From: Leeuwenhoekiella marinoflava DSM 3653
GTDB taxonomy: Bacteria; Bacteroidota; Bacteroidia; Flavobacteriales; Flavobacteriaceae
NCBI RefSeq assembly: GCF_900129005.1
Contig: NZ_FQUN01000003.1
Location: 124,001 to 188,000, forward strand
Direction of reading: 5' to 3'
Length of the DNA stretch: 64,000 nucleotides
Positions 24,615-34,931 of the stretch are shown here, one piece after another. Numbering within the stretch: position 1 is the first letter of the stretch; every line of letters starts with the position of its first letter. Both the position numbers and the translations under genes were made by a program. The notes beneath the pieces were generated by a model. It was not told the DNA's origin. It saw nothing but the letters and a program-made list of their open reading frames with translations, and did no database searches.

Positions 24615-26240
24615 TCAACGATTCAATACTTTTAAGTATTTACTGCTGTTGTTTAAAATAGATTTAGCTTCAGCAATCTCCTCGTTGTGCGTAAGTTGAT
24701 ATTCATACAAACCTTCTCTATAAAAATATCTTTTGACTAATTCGTCAATAATCAATTTTGAAATTTCCCGCTCTTTTTTATCCAATTGCTGTTTTTTAGC
24801 AGCATCGATTCTTTTCATCAAATTCGCATATTCGGTACTGATTTCACTTTGCAGATTATCTTTTTCAGCAACGATATACGCTTCTTCCAAATCTCTTTCG
24901 GTTTGTGTTTGATAGGCAAATCCTTGCTTATCCAGAAAACTTTTAAAGGCAGCATAATCTGAATCAGTAAAATCAAAATCCTGCAGATTGCTGTAATCAT
25001 GCTTGTAGAAGTATTCTGTGGCGAAATCAAAAATCGCCTGATCCCGCAATAAAGCTTCCGTAATAGCGCTCATTCCTGCAGATTCTATTTGAATATCCGG
25101 TAAAACTCCACCTCCATCATAAACTTTTCTACCCGTACTGGTTTTAAATTCGTTATAATCGGCAACATTTGTACGCACTGCGTTCCCTTTCTCATCCCGA
25201 TTCCAATAATCTAAGGCTTGTATACAGCGTCCACTAGGTGTATAATATCTTGATATAGTAATTTTCAATTGGGTACCGTAAGTAAGCTCTTTAGGTCGCT
25301 GTACAAGTCCTTTACCAAAACTACGAGCACCTACAACAACTGCACGGTCATAATCTTGCAGAGAGCCTGAAACAATCTCACTTGCAGAGGCACTACGGCC
25401 GTTTATTAACACAGCAACCGGTATTTCTGTATCCAGAGGTTCATTGCGTGTATAATATTCCTGATTGTACTTCTCAATTACTGATTTTGTTGTGGTAATC
25501 AGTTTATCCTTTGGAAGAAATAAATTACTCACATTTATTGCTTCGGTTAGTAAACCACCAGGATTTCCTCTAAGATCTAAAATGATTGAAGTTGCCCCTT
25601 CACTCTTTAATTCTTTTACCGCAGCAGCAGTTTCTGAAGATGCTTTTTTATTGAATTTTGACAACACAATATACCCCACTTTATTGTCAATAAGTGTGTA
25701 AAAAGGTACTGCTTCAATATCAATTTCTTCCCGTTTCAATGATGTGGTTTGCAATTTTCCCTGGCGTTTATAAGTGATGGGAATACTGGTACCGGGAGCA
25801 CCTTGCAACAAATCACCGGCATCATCTTCAAAATCTGCAATGTTGATATCTCCTATTTTTATCAACTCGTCACCAGCTTGTAAACCAGCTTTATCAGCAG
25901 GATAATCTTTATAAGCTTCTAGAATGGTAATAGTTTTATTACGTGTTAAAACCGAAGCACCAATACCTGTATATTCACCAGTGTTGCTAATTCGTGCATC
26001 TTCTACTTCTTGTTCAGTCCAGTATTTAGTGTAGGGATCCAGATCTGCAAGCATACCTTCAATTGCACTATCCATCAACTCTGCAGGATTCACTTCATCA
26101 ACGTAATTCATGTTGAGTTCTTTAAACAGTGTGGTAAAAATTTCGATTTGCTTAGCGATTTCAAAAAAATCACTTTTAAAACTAACGGTCGTAAACAAGA
26201 TCACTACAGCAGTAGCCGATATGAGTATGCGCTTTTTCAT
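24615..26240 (-). CDS. C-terminal processing peptidase, S41 family
   Basis: A 541-residue protein with an N-terminal signal/anchor (ILISATAVVILFTTVSFKS). A PDZ domain is at about 85-165 (GEYTGIGASVLTRNKTITIL, YPADKAGLQAGDELIKIG). The S41 core shows ILDLRGNPGGLLTEAINVSN, the nucleophile in VLINGRSASASEIVSGSLQD and the general-base Lys in ARSFGKGLVQRP. The C-terminal part (from about 400) is helical and charged. Such proteases trim periplasmic or outer-membrane proteins. It lies 3 bp after the DUF4349 gene, in the operon M1 - rnpA - DUF4349 - S41. Confidence 0.93.
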   Translation of the reverse strand: MKKRILISATAVVILFTTVSFKSDFFEIAKQIEIFTTLFKELNMNYVDEVNPAELMDSAIEGMLADLDPYTKYWTEQEVEDARISNTGEYTGIGASVLTRNKTITILEAYKDYPADKAGLQAGDELIKIGDINIADFEDDAGDLLQGAPGTSIPITYKRQGKLQTTSLKREEIDIEAVPFYTLIDNKVGYIVLSKFNKKASSETAAAVKELKSEGATSIILDLRGNPGGLLTEAINVSNLFLPKDKLITTTKSVIEKYNQEYYTRNEPLDTEIPVAVLINGRSASASEIVSGSLQDYDRAVVVGARSFGKGLVQRPKELTYGTQLKITISRYYTPSGRCIQALDYWNRDEKGNAVRTNVADYNEFKTSTGRKVYDGGGVLPDIQIESAGMSAITEALLRDQAIFDFATEYFYKHDYSNLQDFDFTDSDYAAFKSFLDKQGFAYQTQTERDLEEAYIVAEKDNLQSEISTEYANLMKRIDAAKKQQLDKKEREISKLIIDELVKRYFYREGLYEYQLTHNEEIAEAKSILNNSSKYLKVLNR

Positions 26241-26243
26241 ATA

Positions 26244-27062
26244 TTATTTTTTTAATGCTTTTTTACGTTGCCAGCGTCGTATTAGAAAGATAGCAAGAAT
26301 CAATAAGATTATAAAGGGCCATATATAAAGTATGCCTAATAAAAACGTTGAAATACCTTGCCAGCCCCCTTTTAAAGCCTGAATAATTTTAGAACCGTAA
26401 GAATGCGTTACGTCACTTTCTACAGTAGTTTTATAAAAATAAACAGTGAGCGTACTGTATGAAACCTGCTTTTTTAGGTAATTGAGTCTGCCTTCTTTGG
26501 CTTCTATTTCTTCACGTATTGTGGAAAGTTCTCGTTCTATTTCAAGAATTTCTTTTACTGATTTGGCTTTTTCTAAAAGTTGAAGGTACCTGTTTTCAAG
26601 TTCTCGTTTTGCTTTTAAGCGTGCTTTTAAATCAATAAATTCTTCAGTTACATCACGTTGACTGATTGATTTCTCATCATAAAATTCAACGCCTTTTGAG
26701 ATGATCGTTAATGCCTGCTGAAAATTTTTAGAAGGAATGCGTAACTGTAATTCCTGATAATTGCTTTGATAAGCTTTACCTGAACGTTCATTCTGAATAT
26801 ATCCATCTGTAGCTTCAACTGCTTTTAAAATAGTTGATTTTGTTTCTGTAAGATTTTGAGTTTTAAAACGCAGATTCCCGGTTTTGATAATCTTGTGCTC
26901 TATATTTTTATCAGAGTCTGTTGATGAATCTTGTTCTCGATACGATGCATCATCATATGCAGCTTCTTCCATTTCCAGAGATGCAAGTTCAGTATTACTT
27001 TCTGAAACACCACTTGAGCACATATAAACCATACTCAACATTAAAAAACCAAGTATTTTCAT
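26244..27062 (-). CDS. DUF4349 membrane lipoprotein
   Basis: A 272-residue protein with a lipoprotein-like signal (FLMLSMVYMCSSG). The DUF4349 region shows HKIIKTGNLRFKTQNLTETK and LQLRIPSKNFQQALTIISKG, and a coiled coil follows (ELENRYLQLLEKAKSVKEIL). A C-terminal transmembrane helix (FLLGILYIWPFIILLILAIF) is followed by a basic tail. The family has no known function. In flavobacteria it commonly sits between rnpA and an S41 protease, as here (17 bp after rnpA, 3 bp before the protease). Confidence 0.85.
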   Translation of the reverse strand: MKILGFLMLSMVYMCSSGVSESNTELASLEMEEAAYDDASYREQDSSTDSDKNIEHKIIKTGNLRFKTQNLTETKSTILKAVEATDGYIQNERSGKAYQSNYQELQLRIPSKNFQQALTIISKGVEFYDEKSISQRDVTEEFIDLKARLKAKRELENRYLQLLEKAKSVKEILEIERELSTIREEIEAKEGRLNYLKKQVSYSTLTVYFYKTTVESDVTHSYGSKIIQALKGGWQGISTFLLGILYIWPFIILLILAIFLIRRWQRKKALKK

Positions 27063-27079
27063 AGTTGCTGCATTTAAAT

Positions 27080-27463
27080 TTAAGGGTTTTCGGGTAGATG
27101 TCGTTTATTAAACTTCTCAGCGAGTTTCAACATCGCTTTCTCAAGTTCTTCAATCGTTACCACTTCTCTGCCGGTATAGATAAAAATAAACCCAAAAGTC
27201 TTGTCATTTGTTTGAAACTGCGTCTTGTTTTTTCGGTAAACTTCGCGCATTAAGCGTTTTATGCGGTTGCGGGTAACGGCAAGTTTGTGATTGCGTTTCG
27301 CTACCGAAACTCCGGCTTGTATAGCAATATTTTTTTCAGGTAAGGGGGTTTCTACATAAAAAAGCAACAGCGGATAAGCACTTGCTTTTTTACCGGTACT
27401 GAATAATTCATCCAGCAATTTCTTACGCTTTAAATGCTCTTTTTTAGGAAAGGTTTGCTTCAT
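27080..27463 (-). CDS. rnpA: Ribonuclease P protein component
   Basis: A 127-residue basic protein. The start (FPKKEHLKRKKLLDELFSTG) and the RNA-binding signature AVTRNRIKRLMREVYRKNKT are diagnostic. It helps the RNase P RNA cleave tRNA 5' leaders. Unlike most phyla it is not next to rpmH; the S41-protease neighbourhood is normal for flavobacteria. Confidence 0.95.
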   Translation of the reverse strand: MKQTFPKKEHLKRKKLLDELFSTGKKASAYPLLLFYVETPLPEKNIAIQAGVSVAKRNHKLAVTRNRIKRLMREVYRKNKTQFQTNDKTFGFIFIYTGREVVTIEELEKAMLKLAEKFNKRHLPENP

Positions 27464-27543
27464 TTTTTTGCCGAAGGCGAAATTTAAAAGTGTAAAGATA
27501 ACTAACTTCTTCCGGGCAATCTTCAGAAGCTGGTATTGCTCAT

Positions 27544-30117
27544 TTAATCTTCAAGTTGTGAACGCATACGATGCAAACGGTCCAGATCATCTGTGGCCTG
27601 ATACAATTTGTTTTTCAACACAAGATTTAAATCAGGATTTGACTCTAAAAACGCTTTTCGTATTTGATAAGCTTCTTCTGAAGAATAATTTCCTATGGTT
27701 GCATTCAACCAGTTTTTAGGGAAGAAAATATCTCCTGTCAATTGTATTTCTTCTAGCAATTCTAAGCTTGTTTTAAGGTGTTTTACGCTGCTTTCCTGAC
27801 GTAATGGATGATTGATATATCCTAATGCAGAAAGTACCCAGGATTCTTTTTCTCTATTCTTAGAATTTTTCAGGCTTTCAAAAAATGCATCGCGAGTTGC
27901 TTCATCAGCAGACAAGGCCGGTTGTAAAAACTTAAATCTTTTTTTCTTATCTGGATTTGTGATTGCAGCTTCTGCCTTTTGAAGAATTTCAGCTGTATTC
28001 TCGTGATCGTAAAGCGCCAGAGTCATCGCCATACCGGTATAATCGTCTTTATTGAGTTTGAGATTAGTTATTTCAGTTTCTTGATTCCAGATAGCATACA
28101 AACGCTCTTTCCCACTTTCTGAATATGCAACGGATTTAAACAGGCCAAAAAGTGTTTTTTTACTATTTGCCGGCAGGTCTTTTTGAAGTTGGTTGTAAAC
28201 TAAATCTTCCAATTCCTGTTGATGACTTTCCCGTTGTATTTTGGTAAAATAAGTCCAGAATAAATTTTGAGTTTGATTTGAAATCCGGTTAAGAATCAGT
28301 GCATTTTTTTCAGTAGTCAATCCATTTGTATACAAATCAAAAACTACTACCGGATCTAGGCGTGCATTCAATAGATTTTCGTGTGTGTTAATGTAACTGT
28401 AACCGCGGGCCACTTCATCTTCTAAAGAATCAATTTTTAATAAATCGTGTTCTTGCTGCGGAAAAACCCCATAACCCATTCCGTCATAATTGTAGATGAT
28501 CTGTTGAGGTTTGGGTAAACCTTCAGTCTGTTTTAATTGGAGTTTTTGATCAACAAATGCAGCGGTAATAACCTGTGTAGAATCTGGGTAAACTAAGCCA
28601 ATTTTAAAAGTTTGTGGCCAGATTTTAGCACTACCATCTTCGGCTTGCTGCGTTAAGTTAAATGACTGAATACTTCCATTTTCAGCATAGATTAATTCTT
28701 CAGAAATGACCGGTCTTCCGCTTTGATTAACCCAGACTTCACTCCATTTTTTAAGATCTACATCGGTCTTTGTATCCAAAATCGAAACAAGATCATTCCA
28801 TACCGCATTGTCATTTGCGTATGCTTTTATATACTCTTGAATTCCCTCTTGAAAAGCTTCTTTACCGGTTGCCAATTCAAGTTGACGCATCATAATTGGC
28901 GCCTTGTTGTAGATGATATTTCCATATAAAGAACCGGCATTTTTTAGGTTGTCCAGTTGCTGTCTTATGGGATTAGAACCTTGTGTACGGTCTTCCCCAT
29001 ATGCGCTGGGATAATGGCTCAACACAAAAAGCAACTCGTGATTCACATCAGGAAATGCCGGATTCACAATTTTATCTGCCATAAAATTGGCAAACACTTC
29101 TTTCATCCAGACATCGTTAAACCAGTTCATCGTTACCAAGTCACCAAACCACATGTGCGAGGTTTCGTGTGCGATGAGTTTCGCTCTGCTCAATTGTTGA
29201 CGTTCGGTAGCGGTGTTGTCTAAAAACAATGAAGATTCGCGGTATTGAATAGCACCTACGTGTTCCATCCCACCATATTGAAAAATAGGAATCGCAGCAA
29301 AATCTAATTTTTGAAACGGAAATGGATAGGCGGTGTAGTCTTCTAGAAAAGCCACGGCACCCGCGTGAAGATCAAAAATAGGATTCATACTCGCTTGTAT
29401 CTTGGCACTATCGGTCTCGCGGTAGAGCATTTTCATATCCAAATCAGCTATTTTTTGATTGACTACGTTAAATTTCCCCGCGACAAATGAGAATAAATAG
29501 CTGCTCATTTTATCTGAAGTTCCAAAGTTGTGCGTTGTATAATCTCCTTCTGAAGTCTTATCAACTTCAGGAGCCCCGGCCAATACTTCCCAGTCTTTAG
29601 GTGCAGTGATCTTCAAGTTATAAACCGCTTTTAAATTAGGCTGATCAAAAACCGGAAACAAAGTGCTCGCACGATCGGGAACCAATAACGTATACAAGAA
29701 ATCTTCGTTTCTGTTTAGTGATTGTTCGCCCGCAATAAATTCAATACTAAAGTTATTAACACCGGTTTTTAAATATTCCGAAGGAATAATGAGATGTTCT
29801 TTTTTATGCTGAATAGCGATTTCTTCAGTATTTGCTACTACCCTATTGACGCGACCTTTTTCAACATTAAAATCAAGATAAAGTGGTTGTGAAGTATCGC
29901 TAATAGTAACTTCTAAATCTAATGTTGCCGGGATTGAATCTTCAATTTTTTCAGGAATGGAAAAACTTAAATTATAAACAATATCACTCAATTGTTCTTT
30001 TCTAAAATCTGCAAGTTCTATAGAAATTCCGGGACTGAGGAGTGTTTCTTCTTCTGAGGTATTCTGACAAGAAAAAAGGCTTAAAACTAAAATTGAAAGT
30101 AAAATTCGGGTTGTCAT
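27544..30117 (-). CDS. M1-family aminopeptidase, lipoprotein
   Basis: An 857-residue protein with an SPII signal (LLSILVLSLFSCQNTSEEE). The zinc site HETSH with the second Glu 18 residues on (HExxH-x18-E) is near residue 320. The exopeptidase motif appears as GGMEH instead of the common GAMEN. A long helical ERAP1-like C-terminal domain fills about 530-857. It would cleave N-terminal residues of peptides at the outer periplasmic or outer-membrane face. It precedes rnpA by 80 bp. Confidence 0.92.
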   Translation of the reverse strand: MTTRILLSILVLSLFSCQNTSEEETLLSPGISIELADFRKEQLSDIVYNLSFSIPEKIEDSIPATLDLEVTISDTSQPLYLDFNVEKGRVNRVVANTEEIAIQHKKEHLIIPSEYLKTGVNNFSIEFIAGEQSLNRNEDFLYTLLVPDRASTLFPVFDQPNLKAVYNLKITAPKDWEVLAGAPEVDKTSEGDYTTHNFGTSDKMSSYLFSFVAGKFNVVNQKIADLDMKMLYRETDSAKIQASMNPIFDLHAGAVAFLEDYTAYPFPFQKLDFAAIPIFQYGGMEHVGAIQYRESSLFLDNTATERQQLSRAKLIAHETSHMWFGDLVTMNWFNDVWMKEVFANFMADKIVNPAFPDVNHELLFVLSHYPSAYGEDRTQGSNPIRQQLDNLKNAGSLYGNIIYNKAPIMMRQLELATGKEAFQEGIQEYIKAYANDNAVWNDLVSILDTKTDVDLKKWSEVWVNQSGRPVISEELIYAENGSIQSFNLTQQAEDGSAKIWPQTFKIGLVYPDSTQVITAAFVDQKLQLKQTEGLPKPQQIIYNYDGMGYGVFPQQEHDLLKIDSLEDEVARGYSYINTHENLLNARLDPVVVFDLYTNGLTTEKNALILNRISNQTQNLFWTYFTKIQRESHQQELEDLVYNQLQKDLPANSKKTLFGLFKSVAYSESGKERLYAIWNQETEITNLKLNKDDYTGMAMTLALYDHENTAEILQKAEAAITNPDKKKRFKFLQPALSADEATRDAFFESLKNSKNREKESWVLSALGYINHPLRQESSVKHLKTSLELLEEIQLTGDIFFPKNWLNATIGNYSSEEAYQIRKAFLESNPDLNLVLKNKLYQATDDLDRLHRMRSQLED

Positions 30118-30175
30118 TAGGGAGGCATAATTTTGATTGCGCTAAATATCGTGAAAAGCCGTGGTTCTAAGAATT

Positions 30176-30210
30176 AAAAAAGCCGCTTTCAATTTTGAAA
30201 GCGGCTTTGA
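30176..30210. terminator. Intrinsic terminator
   Basis: AGCCGCTTTC pairs with GAAAGCGGCT around AATTTT; the run of A before it gives a U-tract on the minus strand, ending the S8-M1 transcript. Confidence 0.75.
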
Positions 30211-30247
30211 AATAATTTAATAACAGTAAATTTCGATTATTGAGTAG

Positions 30248-32092
30248 TTACTCCGTTTCTTTTGACCAGCTGTTGTTAGTGCGGTCAATATCTGCCATCA
30301 ATTGCTGAGCGTCTATTGTCATTGCTTTGATTTCAGCAAGCGGCTTATCTATAGTAAACGTATAGGTAGGATTAGCCCAAGTCCAATCTTCTAATTGCGT
30401 ACGCGTCATTTCAGGAAACGGATTTGCCTTTTCTGCACGCATCATACGTAACGGAATATAGTAAGCTTCATTTGTATCATCTGTAGTATTCACATAAAAG
30501 TCTATAGGCATTGGCATTAAGCCTTTACGCTCTAAAGTTACCTGAGTTTTACCATCTACTTCTTCAACGTTTTTAATAGCATAATCTATGGTATTTGTAG
30601 TCTGTGTCCAGTCTATTAAATACCAGTCTAACTGCATCCCACTCACTTTTTCTGCCACGCGTTTAAAATCGTTAGGCGTAGGATGCTTAAAGTGCCATTT
30701 ATCAAAGTACTGCTTTAGCGTTTCATCAAGGTTTTCTTTCCCGATAACATAACCCAGCTGTGCTAAAAATACTGCTCCTTTAGAATAAGCCGAAGCTCCA
30801 TAAGCTGCGTTTAAAGCATAGCGATCTGCATAAGTGGTTTGCGGTTGTTCAAAACCACTTGTAGCCAATCTGAAGTATGAATTGTAATTACCTGCTTGGG
30901 GATTAGGCTTGTTTTGTTCCATAACGGTATTCATCGCTTCATCAGAAATGTAAGAGGTAAAACCTTCATCCATCCACTCATGTTTTTGCTCGTTTGTAGC
31001 CATCAAGAACTGAAACCAAGTATGAGCAAATTCGTGAGCGGTAACGCCTACTAAACTTCCAAAGCTTCTTTCACCGGTAATAAGAGTACACATTGCATAC
31101 TCCATACCACCGTCACCCCCTTGAATCACCGAGTATTGATCGTAAAGATATTGACCAACATGCTCGTTGTAATATGCCAAAAGCTCTGCAGTTTTAGGCT
31201 GCATTTTTTTCCAGTTTTCAACAATTTCTTTATTGTCTTTGTAGAAAAAGTGTAATACCGTACCGTCTTCAGCAGTTAGTTTATCGTGAATATAGTCAGG
31301 ATCTGCTGCCCAGGTAAAGTCGTGTACATTAGGCGCAACAAAATGCCAGGTATATTTTCCTTTTGTAGGCTTCACAGCTTTTTGCCCAGGTTCACCATAA
31401 CCGTGACCTATTTCCGGGTTTTGTAAATAACCGGTACCACCAATTGTATAATCTGAATCAATCGTGATTTTTACATCAAAATCTCCCCAAACCCCGTGAA
31501 ATTCACGAGCGATATAAGGATCTGCATGCCAACCTTCAAAGTCATATTCAGCTAATTTAGGATACCACTGCGTCATAGACAGTGCTACACCTTCTGCGTT
31601 ATTGCGGCCACTTCTTCTGATTTGTACCGGTACTTGTCCGTTAAAGTCCATTTTAAAAGTAGTGCTTTCGCCCGGCGCAATAGGTTTTGCCAGACTTACT
31701 TCAAGAACAGTTCCGGCTACGTTATAGGTTAGTGCAGTGCCATCCTGAAAAAGTGTATTTACTTTTAAAAAACCAATTTCATCCGGCTCTAATTTAGAGA
31801 TACGATCTACAACGCGACGGTCTGGATCTTTAATAGTTAATGAACGCATGTCCATCTCACTACCCGGTTGAAACGCATTAAAATACAAATGATAAAACAC
31901 CTGATCTAAGGTATCTGGAGAATTGTTAGTATAAACCAGTTCTTGTTTTCCGGTGTAATTATAATCTTCAACATTCATATCAACATTCATCTTATAGTCA
32001 ACATGCTGTTGCCAGTAAGAGGTGTTATTTTGTGCTTGCGCGAAAGCGAAAACACTAAAGAATGAAAGACTTATTAACGTTTTTAGCTTCAT
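30248..32092 (-). CDS. M1-family metallopeptidase, secreted
   Basis: A 614-residue protein with a signal peptide (LISLSFFSVFAFAQAQ). HEFAH and the second zinc Glu 18 residues later (WMDEGF) are near residue 360. The upstream GGMEYA replaces the GAMEN exopeptidase motif. It lacks the long C-terminal helical domain of the M1 enzyme at 27544-30117, so it is the short M1 type common in Bacteroidota. It follows the S8 protease gene by 6 bp, suggesting one transcript of secreted proteases. Confidence 0.92.
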   Translation of the reverse strand: MKLKTLISLSFFSVFAFAQAQNNTSYWQQHVDYKMNVDMNVEDYNYTGKQELVYTNNSPDTLDQVFYHLYFNAFQPGSEMDMRSLTIKDPDRRVVDRISKLEPDEIGFLKVNTLFQDGTALTYNVAGTVLEVSLAKPIAPGESTTFKMDFNGQVPVQIRRSGRNNAEGVALSMTQWYPKLAEYDFEGWHADPYIAREFHGVWGDFDVKITIDSDYTIGGTGYLQNPEIGHGYGEPGQKAVKPTKGKYTWHFVAPNVHDFTWAADPDYIHDKLTAEDGTVLHFFYKDNKEIVENWKKMQPKTAELLAYYNEHVGQYLYDQYSVIQGGDGGMEYAMCTLITGERSFGSLVGVTAHEFAHTWFQFLMATNEQKHEWMDEGFTSYISDEAMNTVMEQNKPNPQAGNYNSYFRLATSGFEQPQTTYADRYALNAAYGASAYSKGAVFLAQLGYVIGKENLDETLKQYFDKWHFKHPTPNDFKRVAEKVSGMQLDWYLIDWTQTTNTIDYAIKNVEEVDGKTQVTLERKGLMPMPIDFYVNTTDDTNEAYYIPLRMMRAEKANPFPEMTRTQLEDWTWANPTYTFTIDKPLAEIKAMTIDAQQLMADIDRTNNSWSKETE

Positions 32093-32098
32093 AAATAA

Positions 32099-33757
32099 TT
32101 AGTTTTTACTTGATAATTCGGCCATTTTAAAGGCGTTGTACATATTGATCATTTTTCCAGATTTTGAAAGGCTAGAAAATGACTTTACATTTTCAGGATC
32201 ACCACCTGCAGAAACCTGAATGTTTGTACTTACACCGGTCTGCATAATGATTTGCTTTATTTGAGCTGCAGAAAACTGTGGGTAATATGAGCGTAACATT
32301 GCTGCTACACCTGCAACTTCTGGTGCTGCCATAGAAGTACCTTGTAAAAATTGATATTCATTACCCGGCACGGTTGACCAGATCTGAACACCTGGTGCAA
32401 ATACATCTACATTAGACTTCCCATAATTAGAAAAACTTGCTGCAAGTTTACCGCCGTAAGAAAAGTTTAAAGCACCTACTGAAATCACATTATCAGCAAA
32501 TTCAGTGATATTATCTAACTGATCGTTAGGGTAAACGGTATCGCCATTATCCAGATCAATACCTTCATTACCTGAAGCATTTACAATCAACACATCTTTT
32601 TTAGCTGCATATTTGATTGCGTCATAAACCCATTCCGGATTGGTAGCATAGTATTTACCAAAACTGGTGTTGATCACTTTAGCACCGTTATCTACTGCAT
32701 AACGAATAGCGAGTGCGATATCTTTATCACGCTCATCACCGTCAGGTACTGCACGTACACTCATAATCTGCACGTTGTTTGCAACACCATTCATCCCTAT
32801 ACCATTATCACGCTCTGCAGCGATAATACCGGCAACGTGCGTTCCGTGCATTGCAGATTCCGGGTCAGGACCAATAACATTATTGTTTCCGTATTTGGTA
32901 TCTTTAATATCATCAGGATTGTCTCCAAGAGCCGCACGGTAATTTCCGTTGAGATTATAGTTGTTATTTAAGCGATCTGCCATACTCTCCAGCTGCTCAC
33001 CTATCATTGTGATAAATTCAGGGATGGTATCTTCATAATTAAGCATCTGAGTCAAGATAGCCTTATTACGTTGCTCCATATCTGTTGTAGCTTCTAAGGC
33101 TTCTACTTCTTCTGCAGTATAATCTTCTTTACCTAACTTTTGAGAAACAGCGGTGTGTGCACTCTTAACGGCTGCAAGTATTTGCTCGTATTGTGTTTTT
33201 TGCTGAATCAACTCATCACGTTCTGTTTCAACTTCTTCTTTAGCCTTTGTATAGGTTTTAAAAAGTTCTTTTTGTGCCGAAGGAATCTGCTCTAAAGTTT
33301 TCCCTTTGAACTGAGCATCATATTTCTGAACTATTCTGCTTTTTTCTAATTGTTCCTGAACGATATCTCCTAAGAAATTCCATCCGTGTACGTCATCTAT
33401 ATAACCGTTTTTATCATCATCGATTCCGTTTCCTGGAATTTCATCTGGATTTGTCCAAATAACTCCTTCAAGATCTTCATGGTCAATATCTACACCACTA
33501 TCTATAACTGCAACAATTACAGAAGTACCTTTTCCTTTGATTAATTCATTATAAGTTTTTTCAACACTCATTCCGGGGATTGTGTCTTCTTGAATGTCTT
33601 TTGCAGGCCAATCTTTAAGTTGGTCTTCAGATAAATCTGAAACTTTTAAAGGAAGTTGATCTACATTTTCAGCCGGGATATTTATTAATGGAGCTGTAGT
33701 ATCACAACTTGACATAAGTACTGCAACACTAAAGGCTGCAAGAAATATTCTTTTCAT
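32099..33757 (-). CDS. Subtilisin-like S8 serine protease, lipoprotein
   Basis: A 552-residue protein with an SPII signal (FLAAFSVAVLMSSCDTT). The catalytic triad is present: Asp in VIAVIDSGVDIDHEDLEG (about 87), His in MHGTHVAGIIAAE (about 305) and Ser in QGTSMAAPEVAGVAAM (about 470). An insertion of about 170 mostly charged, helical residues (QEQLEKSRIVQKYDAQFKGK through TDMEQRNKAILTQMLNYEDT) separates Asp from His, where plain subtilases have about 35. It is exposed on the envelope by lipidation. First gene of a two-gene operon with the short M1 enzyme. Confidence 0.93.
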   Translation of the reverse strand: MKRIFLAAFSVAVLMSSCDTTAPLINIPAENVDQLPLKVSDLSEDQLKDWPAKDIQEDTIPGMSVEKTYNELIKGKGTSVIVAVIDSGVDIDHEDLEGVIWTNPDEIPGNGIDDDKNGYIDDVHGWNFLGDIVQEQLEKSRIVQKYDAQFKGKTLEQIPSAQKELFKTYTKAKEEVETERDELIQQKTQYEQILAAVKSAHTAVSQKLGKEDYTAEEVEALEATTDMEQRNKAILTQMLNYEDTIPEFITMIGEQLESMADRLNNNYNLNGNYRAALGDNPDDIKDTKYGNNNVIGPDPESAMHGTHVAGIIAAERDNGIGMNGVANNVQIMSVRAVPDGDERDKDIALAIRYAVDNGAKVINTSFGKYYATNPEWVYDAIKYAAKKDVLIVNASGNEGIDLDNGDTVYPNDQLDNITEFADNVISVGALNFSYGGKLAASFSNYGKSNVDVFAPGVQIWSTVPGNEYQFLQGTSMAAPEVAGVAAMLRSYYPQFSAAQIKQIIMQTGVSTNIQVSAGGDPENVKSFSSLSKSGKMINMYNAFKMAELSSKN

Positions 33758-33845
33758 TTCTTAGGGTTATTTGTTTAAAATTTTTGATTTTCTAAACCTG
33801 AAATAGGTTGAGGTATTTTTATTTATGTTCTTTAAAGCCTCACTT

Positions 33846-34703
33846 TTAAAGAACATCTGCAATATTAAATTTTTCAGCCAAGCGCACGCCTTTTTCAGTA
33901 TGTTTTACGGTGATAACAGGGTTATGTGCATCGTGCTGTAACCAGAGGTAATACTCTTGATCTGCTGCTTTATTTAAAAACGATTCTTTTTCATCTAAAG
34001 TCAACAAAGGTCTGGTGTCAAAACCCATTACATACGGCAAAGGTAAATGCCCTGCGGTAGGTAATAGATCTGCTGCAAAAACCAGAGTTTTATCGTTGTA
34101 GGTTATATGTGGAATCATTTGCTTATCGGTATGACCATCAACAAATAAGATACCAAAATCTAATTCTGAAGTTTCGGAGAAGCCATGTTGAGGTTTATCT
34201 ACAAAACGCAACTGACCGCTTTCTTCAATAGGTAAAATGTTTTCTTTTAAGAACGAAGCCTTCTCTCGGGTGTTGGGTTTTGTAGCCCATTTCCAATGAT
34301 CTTTATTGCTCCAGTAAATGGCATTTTTAAAAACAGGAACTAATGTTTTTCCGTCTTTAGCCCATTTTATACAACCACCAGAGTGGTCAAAATGTAAATG
34401 CGTTAGAAAAACATCAGTAACATCATCCGGGTGAAACCCTTTTTCTTTCAGTGAATTTTCTAATGTAGCTCCACCCCAAGGATGATAATAACCAAAGAAT
34501 TTTTTGCTTTGCTTATCACCCATTCCGGTATCTATTAAAATAAGTCTGTTGCTGTGTTCTATAAGCATACACCGCGCACCAATATCTATCATATTGTTGC
34601 TGTCTGCAGGATTTGTACGCGTCCACAACGTCTTAGGAACTACACCAAACATAGCACCGCCATCTAATTTGAAGCTGCCGGCATCTATCTCGTGTATTGT
34701 CAT
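33846..34703 (-). CDS. MBL-fold metallo-hydrolase
   Basis: A 285-residue protein without a signal peptide. The metal motif is DVFLTHLHFDHSGGCIKWA (HxHxDH, about residue 100), a third-site region is GILFVDGHTDKQMIPHIT, and LVFAADLLPTAGHLPLPYVM follows. It resembles AttM/quorum-quenching-lactonase-like and related hydrolases, but the substrate cannot be assigned. A single gene about 90 bp downstream of the S8 protease start, divergent from the antiporter. Confidence 0.85.
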   Translation of the reverse strand: MTIHEIDAGSFKLDGGAMFGVVPKTLWTRTNPADSNNMIDIGARCMLIEHSNRLILIDTGMGDKQSKKFFGYYHPWGGATLENSLKEKGFHPDDVTDVFLTHLHFDHSGGCIKWAKDGKTLVPVFKNAIYWSNKDHWKWATKPNTREKASFLKENILPIEESGQLRFVDKPQHGFSETSELDFGILFVDGHTDKQMIPHITYNDKTLVFAADLLPTAGHLPLPYVMGFDTRPLLTLDEKESFLNKAADQEYYLWLQHDAHNPVITVKHTEKGVRLAEKFNIADVL

Positions 34704-34931
34704 AAAATATTAAATCTAGAACTGTTGTAAGTTCGTCTATTAGAAGTTTTATTTTTCGTTGAGGAAGACCTCAAAATAACCCTATTCAAAAGGGTAAAGT
34801 CTTGCAAATTACTAAAACGGCGTTAAATCAAATTTTCTGACCGGTGTAATTAAGCTATATTTAACAAAGAATGAATCATATGTGCTTTAAAATCGATTAA
34901 TAAAGCCGTATCATAGCAAAAAATTGAATTC

